The notes under the pieces are model-generated. The model worked only from the letters and a program-made list of their open reading frames with translations. It did not search any database and was not told the DNA's origin. From an uncultured Sphingopyxis sp. (GTDB lineage Bacteria; Pseudomonadota; Alphaproteobacteria; Sphingomonadales; Sphingomonadaceae), in NCBI RefSeq assembly GCF_900078365.1, contig NZ_LT598653.1, positions 3,543,501-3,607,500 of the forward strand: DNA of 64,000 nt, read 5' to 3'. The position numbers and the translations under genes were made by a program. This document shows positions 50,789 to 59,100 of this stretch, in pieces; position 1 is the stretch's first letter, and the number at the start of each line of letters is the position of its first letter.

Positions 50789-51495
50789 GCTTCGGGCTTC
50801 TCCGGCAAGCGCCAGTCGATCGCGCCGCGCCCCTTCGCTTCCAGAAAGGCGTTCGCCTGGCTGAACGGCCGCGACCCGAAAAAGCCATTGTGCGCCGACA
50901 GCGGCGAGGGGTGCGGCGCGCGCAGGATCAGGTGCGGGCCATCGGGCCCCAGCCCCGGCACGTTCGCCGCCTTCTTCTGCGCATGGCTGCCCCACAGGAT
51001 GAAGACCTTGGGCGCCGGATCGGCGGCGACCGCGGCGACCGCGGCGTCGGTGAAACGCTCCCACCCCTTGCCCTGATGCGACGCGGCCATGCCGCTTTCG
51101 ACCGTCAGGCAATTGTTGAGCAGCAGCACGCCCTGCTCCGCCCAATGCTTGAGATAGCCGTGGCGCGCGGGCGGAATGCCGAGGTCGGCCTGCATTTCCT
51201 TGTAGATGTTGACGAGGCTCGGCGGCGTCCGCACGCCCGGCTGCACCGAGAAGCAAAGCCCGTGCGCCTGCCCCGGCCCGTGATAGGGGTCCTGCCCCAA
51301 TATCACCACGCGGACTTCCTGCGGCGGCGTCGCATCGAGCGCCGCGAACCAGTCGCGCGGCCGCGGAAAGATCGCCTTGCCCTTCGCGCGCTCATCCGCA
51401 AGATATTGCTTGAGCGCCGCCATATAGGGCTGCTCGAACTCGCCGCCGATGCGGGCGAGCCAGTCGGGATGCAGTTTGACCTCGGCCATGCCCAT
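50785..51495 (-). CDS. ung: Uracil-DNA glycosylase
   Basis: 236 residues. Family 1 UDG motifs are complete: the water-activating GQDPYHGPGQAHG, the LLLNNCLTVESG uracil-binding region and the HPSPLSAHNGFFG DNA-intercalation loop. It removes uracil from DNA. Start at 51495 (MGMAEVK) or two codons later at 51489. Confidence 0.95.
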   Translation of the reverse strand: MGMAEVKLHPDWLARIGGEFEQPYMAALKQYLADERAKGKAIFPRPRDWFAALDATPPQEVRVVILGQDPYHGPGQAHGLCFSVQPGVRTPPSLVNIYKEMQADLGIPPARHGYLKHWAEQGVLLLNNCLTVESGMAASHQGKGWERFTDAAVAAVAADPAPKVFILWGSHAQKKAANVPGLGPDGPHLILRAPHPSPLSAHNGFFGSRPFSQANAFLEAKGRGAIDWRLPEKPEA

Positions 51496-51579
51496 CGCTT
51501 CACCAGAGCGGCGCGGCCTTGTCCAGTGCCGTCGCCCTGGAAATGGCAGCAAACGACCGGAAGCTGCCGTCTCTTTATT

Positions 51580-51670
51580 CGTCACCCCGGACTTGATCCG
51601 GGGTCCCGCTTGATGCCGAAGACCGGTCGATGCCCAAAAAGCGGGATCCCGGGTCAAGTCCGGGATGACG
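51580..51670. repeat. Palindromic intergenic repeat (family E)
   Basis: CGTCACCCCGGACTTGATCC opens it and the complement GGTCAAGTCCGGGATGACG closes it. Immediately followed by a second, different palindrome at 51705-51785. Confidence 0.85.
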
Positions 51671-51704
51671 AGGGGCTGAAACCGACCGGTTGCAGCCTCT
51701 TACA

Positions 51705-51785
51705 TCGTCATCCCCGCGAAAGCGGGGACCCAGAGCGCGCGTAGGCTGATCCCGCACTGGGTTCCCGCTTTCGCGGGAATGACGA
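51705..51785. repeat. Palindromic intergenic repeat (family D, copy 2)
   Basis: TCGTCATCCCCGCGAAAGCG at one end and CGCTTTCGCGGGAATGACGA at the other. Related to 27182-27265. Confidence 0.85.
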
Positions 51786-51826
51786 AGATAGGCAACGTCC
51801 GCTCACCACCCCAAAGCCGCCAAACC

Positions 51827-54800
51827 CTAAATCCTCCCCCGCACGCCCAGAAAGAAGCGCCGGCCGAGATAATCATATTGCGTCCCGAACGCCGGCGCCT
51901 GCCCGATGACCGGCGGCGTCGCGGTGACGACGGTCGAGACGCGCGGCGGCGGGGTGTCGAACAGGTTGGCGACGCCCAGCGTGATGCGGAAGCGATCGGC
52001 GATGTCGCGGCTCAGCGACAGCGAGTGAGTGAAGGTCGCGGGCACGCTGACATCGGGGCAGAAGCGCCCGCCGGGCCGGAAACTCGAGCTGCGGCAGGCA
52101 TCGCCGCCCTGCGCACGGAGCAGATCCTCCTCGTTCGAAGCCGCACCGGTGACGTCGAGCCCATAGAAGAGCGTCCACTTGTCCTTGGTCCAGCCGAGGT
52201 TGAAATCGCCGACCCATTTCGGATTGCCGATCTTGCCATTGTCGTCGATCTCGGTGCCGGGGAACAGCTCGACCTTGTCCTCGACCTGCCACGTCATCTG
52301 CGCGCGGAACGCCAGCGACCCCAGATTGCCGAGGTCCTGGTCGACCGCGAGCGATAGGTCGACGCCGCGATTACGCTGGCGACTGATGTTGACATAGCGA
52401 TCGGTCACCGCCGCGACGCTCTGCGCGTCGGGGCCCGCGGCCGTCCGCATGAACAGGCCGCAGAAGGCTTCGCTGGCGAAATTTTCCGAATCATAGCAGC
52501 CGGTGAGGATGTTGCCCGCGCCGAGCAGCGCGATCTCGTCCTTCACCTCGATGTCGAAATAATCGACCGCGAGCCGCGTCCTGAGCCCGCCCCACAGCGC
52601 CCCCGAAAGGTCGGGAGTCAGGATGACCGACACCGTCTTCGCGGTCGAGGTTTCGGGCTTGAGCCGGCCGAGCCCGCCGCCCGAGGTGATCGTCGCCGGG
52701 GCGATGCCGCCGGCATAGTCGGGCGCGATGCCGGCGGCGGCGCAATTGTCGAAGATGCGCTGGCTGATCGCGCCCGCCGCGAGCCGCGCCGCACTCTGGA
52801 TGCACGGATCGATGTCGGACTGGCCGAGGAAGCCCGTCTGGTCCTGAAGAAAGAGTTCGAACAGCGCGGGCGCGCGGAACGAAGTGCCCCAGGTGCCGCG
52901 GAAACGCAGCCAGTCGGTCACCGCCCAGTCGGCGCCGACCTTCCACGTCGTATCGCTGAAACTGTCCTGCGCACCGCCGCGCGCCGTCGCCTCGACATGG
53001 GTGTAGCGCGCCGCGCCCAACAGCGTCAGCCGTTCGATCATCGGCACGCCTGCGAGCAAAGGCACTTCCACCTCGCCGAAGACCTCTTTCGACACGGTGC
53101 GCCCCGCGGTGACACCCGAGGTCGTGAAATTGGCGACATTGCCCGCGCGCGTCGCTTCGCCCGGCATGTCGTCGATCTCGTCGCGGCGGATATTCGCGCC
53201 GACCGCGACGCCGACGGGCCCGGCCGGAAGCGTCAGAAGCTTGCCCGTCACCAGCGCCTCGGCCGAGCTCTGCTTGAACAAGGTCCGCCCCGTCTCGCGG
53301 CCCGTCAGGAAGGCGCGCTCCTCCGGCGTGAAATCGCCGCGCAGCACGCGCGGGTCGGTGAAGTCGATGTCGATGCACTCGACGCCGCGGATTGCGGTCA
53401 CCGTCCCCGCGCACGAGCGCGTGCGCAAGGTCTGCGACGCGAGCGCGTCCTGATAGATGACGTCCTGCGTATAGCTCGCATCCGACCGGCTGTGCTGGCC
53501 GTGGACGTCCCATTTCCATCCCGCCCCGAAATCGCCGCGCAGGCCCAGCACGCCGCGATAATAATCGACGTCGGCCCGGCTTTCCGACTTCACCAGCACG
53601 CGCGGGCGCAGGATCAGATTGCCGCCGAACTCGGCGTTGAGCGGATCGCCCATGTCACCCGGATCGCAATTATATGCCGTCGGGTCGCAGAGGAAGAAAG
53701 GCAGCATCGACGCGCCGGTGAACTGCTGAAGCTCGATCCGCTGGACGCCATCGTTGTGCGACTTGCGGTTGCTGAACAGAAACTCGCCATAGGCGGTGAT
53801 GCCGTCGGAGACGTCATAGGCGCCCTCCGCGAAGGCGCTGACCCGGCGCACGCCCGAGAAAACGTCCGAATCCTGCTCGGCCGGCTCGAACTGGTTGAGC
53901 GCGCCGGTCGATGGGCCATCGAAATTGACCCCGAAAAAATCGGCGGGGCCGAACACGCCGATCGGATTATAGCTATTGATCGGAATGCCGACGCCCGCGA
54001 ACTCGGCGCCATATTGGCCCGCGAAGATCGCCTGCCCGTTCGGCGCGATCAGCCCGGGACCGAAAGTCGGGAAACCATTTTCGTCGACCCCCGAAAAATC
54101 GCTGAACACGATCATATTCGCCTGCGTGCTGCTGCACGCCGGGCGCCCGGTCCGGAAATCGACGATGTCGGCGCGGCTGCCATCGGCCTCGCGCTTCAGA
54201 TATTCTTCGGAGCAGAAGAGGAAGCCGCGGTCGCGGCGCGTCAGATTCTGCTGGCGGAAAATATCGACCGTCGCGAAAAAATGCCCGCGTTCGAATGTCT
54301 TGCCGAAGCTCGCATCGGCGCCATAGCTTTCGCCGCCGCCATGTTCGGTGATCGACGAGAAGCCGCCCGCTTCGAAGCCGTCGAGATCGTCGCGGGTCAA
54401 TATGTTGACCACGCCTGCCACGGCATCGGAACCATAGATCGATGAAGCGCCGGTCTTCAAAATCTCGACCTGCCGCACCACCGACAGCGGCAGCACATTG
54501 AGGTCGAAGGGCGCGACCGAACCGCGGATACCCGCGGGGCCCGCGCGGCGGCCGTTGATCAGCACGAGCGTGCGCTCGGCACCGAGGCCGCGCAGCGACA
54601 GTGTCTGCACATCATTGCCGCCGTTCGCGATGAAGCGGTTCGAGATCGCCGAGGTGATCTGGATCGATCCTTGTGCCACCGGCGCCGACTGCAGCATATC
54701 GGCAAGCTGGACCTGCCCCTGCAGCTTCGCCGTCTCGGGGTCGATCACCTGAATCGGGTCGGCGCTGGTGAACTCGCTCTTGGCGATGCGCGAGCCGGTA

Positions 54801-54922
54801 ACGATGATCGCCTCGCCTTCGTCCTGCGCCATAGCCGGGCTTGCCGACAGCGCGATCGCCGAAGCCGTTACGGCCAGAAACACCGGGGTCAGAAACACCG
54901 GGGAGCGGGTGCCCATTTTCAT
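51827..54922 (-). CDS. TonB-dependent receptor
   Basis: 1031 residues from the ATG at 54922. Signal peptide to SPAMA near residue 30, TonB box region EAIIVTGSRI, plug with TLSLRGLGAERTLVLINGRR and VEILKTGASSIYGSDAVAGVVN, then a long barrel. It lacks an STN domain, so it does not signal through a FecR partner. Substrate unknown; sphingomonads have many such receptors for siderophores, sugars and aromatics. The C-terminus ends in isoleucine (FLGVRGRI) rather than the usual aromatic. Confidence 0.93.
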   Translation of the reverse strand: MKMGTRSPVFLTPVFLAVTASAIALSASPAMAQDEGEAIIVTGSRIAKSEFTSADPIQVIDPETAKLQGQVQLADMLQSAPVAQGSIQITSAISNRFIANGGNDVQTLSLRGLGAERTLVLINGRRAGPAGIRGSVAPFDLNVLPLSVVRQVEILKTGASSIYGSDAVAGVVNILTRDDLDGFEAGGFSSITEHGGGESYGADASFGKTFERGHFFATVDIFRQQNLTRRDRGFLFCSEEYLKREADGSRADIVDFRTGRPACSSTQANMIVFSDFSGVDENGFPTFGPGLIAPNGQAIFAGQYGAEFAGVGIPINSYNPIGVFGPADFFGVNFDGPSTGALNQFEPAEQDSDVFSGVRRVSAFAEGAYDVSDGITAYGEFLFSNRKSHNDGVQRIELQQFTGASMLPFFLCDPTAYNCDPGDMGDPLNAEFGGNLILRPRVLVKSESRADVDYYRGVLGLRGDFGAGWKWDVHGQHSRSDASYTQDVIYQDALASQTLRTRSCAGTVTAIRGVECIDIDFTDPRVLRGDFTPEERAFLTGRETGRTLFKQSSAEALVTGKLLTLPAGPVGVAVGANIRRDEIDDMPGEATRAGNVANFTTSGVTAGRTVSKEVFGEVEVPLLAGVPMIERLTLLGAARYTHVEATARGGAQDSFSDTTWKVGADWAVTDWLRFRGTWGTSFRAPALFELFLQDQTGFLGQSDIDPCIQSAARLAAGAISQRIFDNCAAAGIAPDYAGGIAPATITSGGGLGRLKPETSTAKTVSVILTPDLSGALWGGLRTRLAVDYFDIEVKDEIALLGAGNILTGCYDSENFASEAFCGLFMRTAAGPDAQSVAAVTDRYVNISRQRNRGVDLSLAVDQDLGNLGSLAFRAQMTWQVEDKVELFPGTEIDDNGKIGNPKWVGDFNLGWTKDKWTLFYGLDVTGAASNEEDLLRAQGGDACRSSSFRPGGRFCPDVSVPATFTHSLSLSRDIADRFRITLGVANLFDTPPPRVSTVVTATPPVIGQAPAFGTQYDYLGRRFFLGVRGRI

Positions 54923-55081
54923 TATCCTTGTTCGAACAGAAGTTGATCTCGCCCCCCGGCGCGCCGGAAATACGCCAAAAGGCGTTTCGATATGGTTTAC
55001 ATGGCGGTAAGTTTTCGGGTGGCCGCCACGCTTGTCGCGGCCGCGCGGCGCGGCTAGGCACGCATCCGAAAGGAACGGGCG

Positions 55082-55414
55082 ATGAGCAAGGCGATGGGCG
55101 AAACGCTGGGGCGGCTGCAGGCGGTCATCCACGACCGGCTCGCGGCAGGCGAGGCCGAAGCCTCTTATGTGGCGAGCCTCGCCGCCAAGGGCCGCGGCAA
55201 GATCGCGCAGAAACTGGGCGAGGAAGCCGTCGAGGCCGTCATCGCCGCTGTCGGCGAAGACGATCCCGAACTGATCGGCGAGGCGAGCGACCTTATCTTT
55301 CACCTCTCGATCCTGCTCGCCGAGCGCGGCCTGTCGTGGGACATGATCGCCGCCGAACTCGACCGCCGCCACGGCACCTCGGGCCACGCCGAAAAAGCCA
55401 GCCGCCAGCAATAG
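55082..55414 (+). CDS. hisE: Phosphoribosyl-ATP pyrophosphatase
   Basis: 110 residues, the normal length of stand-alone HisE. The MazG-like helical bundle is clear: YVASLAAKGRGKIAQKLGEE, AVEAVIAAVGEDDPELIGEA with the metal-binding acidic residues, SDLIFHLSILLAERGLSW. It performs the second step of histidine synthesis. No other his genes are in view. Confidence 0.93.
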   Translation: MSKAMGETLGRLQAVIHDRLAAGEAEASYVASLAAKGRGKIAQKLGEEAVEAVIAAVGEDDPELIGEASDLIFHLSILLAERGLSWDMIAAELDRRHGTSGHAEKASRQQ

Positions 55415-55451
55415 GTCTCTCGACAATGCGGGACCGATCACCCACTCAATC

Positions 55452-55528
55452 CGTCATCCCGGCGAAGGCCGGGATCTCACCCTGTCGCCAAAACCCACCG
55501 GCGGGTTCCCGGCCTTCGCCGGGATGAC
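55452..55528. repeat. Palindromic intergenic repeat (family A, copy 2)
   Basis: CGTCATCCCGGCGAAGGCCG and its complement. Compare 5633-5721. Confidence 0.85.
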
Positions 55529-55551
55529 ATAGAGGATAAAGGAATTCTCCC

Positions 55552-55929
55552 ATGCCAATCGACGCGACGCTTCCCTATGACGACAGCAACATCTTCGCGC
55601 GCATCCTGCGCGGCGAGCTGCCGTCGAAGACGGTCTACGAGGACGAATATGCCCTCGCCTTCCACGACATCAACCCGCAGGCGCCGCTGCATATCCTCGT
55701 GATCCCCAAGGGCGCCTATGTCAGCTGGGACGATTTTTCGGAGCGCGGCAGCGACGCCGAAATCGCGGGCTTCGTCCGCGCCGTCGGCAAGGTCGCGCGC
55801 GATCAGGGGCTCGTCGTCCCCGGCTACCGCCTGCTGGCGAACACCGGCCTCGACAGCCACCAGGAAATCCCGCACCTCCACGTCCATATCTTCGCCGGGC
55901 AACCCCTCGGCCCGATGCTGGCGCGATAA
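55552..55929 (+). CDS. HIT-family hydrolase (HinT-like)
   Basis: 125 residues. The histidine triad is intact (HLHVHIFAGQPLG) and the fold start DDSNIFARILRGELPSKTVYEDEY is typical of HinT, which splits purine phosphoramidates. The GAYVSWDDF segment is typical of alphaproteobacterial members. Confidence 0.93.
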   Translation: MPIDATLPYDDSNIFARILRGELPSKTVYEDEYALAFHDINPQAPLHILVIPKGAYVSWDDFSERGSDAEIAGFVRAVGKVARDQGLVVPGYRLLANTGLDSHQEIPHLHVHIFAGQPLGPMLAR

Positions 55930-55946
55930 GGCCGCGAAAGATGATC

Positions 55947-56035
55947 GTCGCCCCCCGCGAGGGCGGGGGCCGCGGGAGGTCTTGCCCGGCAGCGTTGTGT
56001 AAACCGACAGCGGCCCCCGCCTTCGCGGGGGCGAC
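55947..56035. repeat. Palindromic intergenic repeat (family B, copy 2)
   Basis: GTCGCCCCCCGCGAGGGCGG with the complement CCCCCGCCTTCGCGGGGGCG. Compare 1724-1799. Confidence 0.85.
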
Positions 56036-56170
56036 GCTCTGCTTGTCTGTGACCCCGCTCACAGCATTTCCGCAGCCCGCGATTAACCGTGCGCGATGCG
56101 CGGCGACGGGTGGACTCTGTTCCCTGTTTCCAGCAGGATAGGCGTCCGGGCAGAACGGGGAGACGAAGCG

Positions 56171-59100
56171 ATGGGCAAGGCATGGCGCGCGCTGGGGGCA
56201 TGGCTGGCCGGCAAGGCGAAACTGGCGCTGATCCTGCCGCTCACCCTCGCGATGGCCGCGACCGCCACCGCCGACACGGTGCCGCAGGTCACGCTCGCGA
56301 CACCGGGCAGCTCGGGCACTGGCGACGGCACGATCACGCGCTTCACGCTGCGTTTCTCCGAAGACATGGTCCCGCTCGGCGACCCGCGCGCCCCCGCGCC
56401 CGCCACCAACGACTGCAAGCTTCCATCGTCGTCCCGCTGGGTCGACACGCGCACCTGGGTGCTCGAATTCGATAAACCGCTTCCCGGCGGGCTCGCCTGC
56501 CACGTCGAGCTGCGCGACGGGCTCACCACCGCGCGCGGCGTCGCGGTCGCGGGCAACAGCCGCTTCGCGCTCGACACCGGCGGTCCCTCGGCGCGCGCGG
56601 TGCTCGTCGGCGGCAGCTATGGAAATGGGGGCGGCGGGATCGAGGAGGAGCAGATTTTCCTCGTCGCGACCAATGTCGCCGCCGACCGCGCTTCGGTCGG
56701 CCGCTACGGCTATTGCGCGGTCGACGGCATCGGCGAGAAGATTCCGCTCGACGTGCTGCCGCGCGAAACCGCGACCGAGATATTGACCGGGCTCGGCGAC
56801 AATAGCTGGTCGCGCCAGTCCTTCACTTACGACGCCGGGCTGCCGCAGCGTTTCCCCGCCGCGGGCGCCGACCGCGAGGCCGCGCTCGACCGCATCGTCG
56901 CGCTTAAATGCCGCCGTCCGCTGCCCCCGGGGCGCGAGATGGCGCTCGTCTGGGACGCGCGCATTTCGCAAGCCGGGGTGCCCCGCCGCACCGCGGGCCG
57001 CGACCAGCGTTTCGATTATGACGTGCGCCCCGCCTTCACCGCCAAAATGGCGTGCAGCCGCGTCAATCCGCAGGCGGGCTGCAACCCGATCAAGGACGTC
57101 GTGCTGAGCTTCGCATCGCCGGTATCGCGCGAGACGATCCTCGCCGCGACGCTCGAAACCGCCGACGGCAAGCGCCTGACACCCAAGATCGACGACGACG
57201 ACCGCAATGACCCCTGGCTCACGACCGTGCGCTTCGCCGGGCCGCTGCCGCAGAATGTCGACGCGACGCTTCGTCTCCCTGCCAACGTCACCGACCAGAG
57301 CGGCCGCAAGCTGCAGAATCAGACGAACTTTCCGCTGAAATTCCACATCGACCGCGCCCCGCCTTTGGTCAAATTCGCCGCCGAATTCGGCATCCTCGAA
57401 GCGGGGGAAGGCGGCGTGCTGCCCGTCACCGTGCGCGGGGTCGAAGCGAGCCTCGTCCAGTCGAACCTCAAAATGCCCGTGGCCGCGCTCCGCGTCGGCG
57501 ACGACGATGCCGCGATCGCGCGCTGGCTCCGCCGCGTCGACGACGCCGACGACAGCGACTATCGCGAGGAAAAAAACGCCGCCGGCAAGGACGTCACCGT
57601 CAACTACACCGGCACCAAGTCGGTGTTCGTCGGCGCCCCGGCGGGCGGCGAACGCCGCGACCTGCAACTGACCCCGCCGGGCGGCGGCAAGGCGTTCGAG
57701 GTCGTCGGCATTCCGCTCGCCGAAAAGGGCTTCCACGTCGTCGAGATCGCGAGTCCCGAGCTGGGCGCCGCGCTGCTCGGACGCAAGGCGACGCGCTATG
57801 TCGCGACCGCCGCGCTCGTCACCAATATGGCGGTGCATTTCAAATGGGGCCGCGAAAGCTCGCTCGCCTGGGTGACCGCGCTCGACACCGGTCTGCCTGT
57901 TTCGGGCGCCGAGATCCGCGTCACCGACAGCTGCACCGGCCGCCTGCTCGCGCGCGGCGCCGCCGACAAGGCGGGCCGCCTCGCCTTCCCCTCCGGCCTG
58001 CCCGAACCCGAAACCTGGTCGAGCTGCGAGGAAAATCCCGATATGGCGAAAAGCGAAGGCCATGCCCTGATGGTCAGCGCGCGCTCGGGCGACGATTTCA
58101 GCTTCACCCTCACCGACTGGGGCCGCGGCATCCGCCCCTATGACTTCGACCTGCCCTATGGCTGGTCGGAGCGCGCCGACATCCTCCACACCGTCTTCGA
58201 CCGCGCGCTCGTCAAGGCGGGCGAGACGGTGCATATGAAGCATATCCTGCGCCGCCCGGCCGGGCTCGGCTTCCGCACCCCCGAACCGCTCGCGGGCAAG
58301 CTCCGCCTCGTCCATCGCGGCTCCGACACCGAATTCGAGATGCCGTTCAGCATCGCGGCGAGCGGCAGCGGCGAGAGCGTCTGGAACGTCCCCGCCTCGG
58401 CGCCGATGGGCGATTATGAGCTCGTCTTCGTCACCAAGGACGAGAAGGGCGAGGACAAGAGCATCTGGCCCGGCCAGTCGGTCCGCGTCGACGAATATCG
58501 CCTGCCGACGATGAAGGCGACGATCACGGGCCCGAAAAGCACGCTCGTCCGCCCCGCCGCGGTGCCGCTCAACCTCTTCGTCGGTTATCTTTCGGGCGGC
58601 CCCGCGCCCAATATCCCGGTCGAACTCCGCACCAATTTCCGGTCGAGCTGGTCGCCGCCGCAGGATTATCGCGACTGGGATTTCGACGGCCAGCCGGTCA
58701 AGGAAGGCATTGTCCAGCTCGACGACAGCGGCGATACGCCATCGGCCGAGCTGCCGCTCGCGCGCTCGGTCCCGTTCACCCTCGACGCGAACGGCAGCGC
58801 GACGACGAGCGTCACCGTCGATCAGCCGATCACCGAACCGACGCTGATGTCCGCCGAAATGGATTATGAGGATGCGAATGGCGAGACGCTGACCTCGAGC
58901 CGCCGCATCACTCTCTATCCCTCGGCGGTCCGGCTCGGGCTCAAGACCGACGGCTGGCTGATGCGCGACAACGACCTCCGCCTCAATTTCATCGCGCTCG
59001 ACCTCGACGGCAAGCCGATCCGCGGCCAGCGCGTCGCGGTCGCGCTCTACAACCGCGAGATCATCACGGCGCGGCGCCGCCTGATCGGCGGTTTCTACGC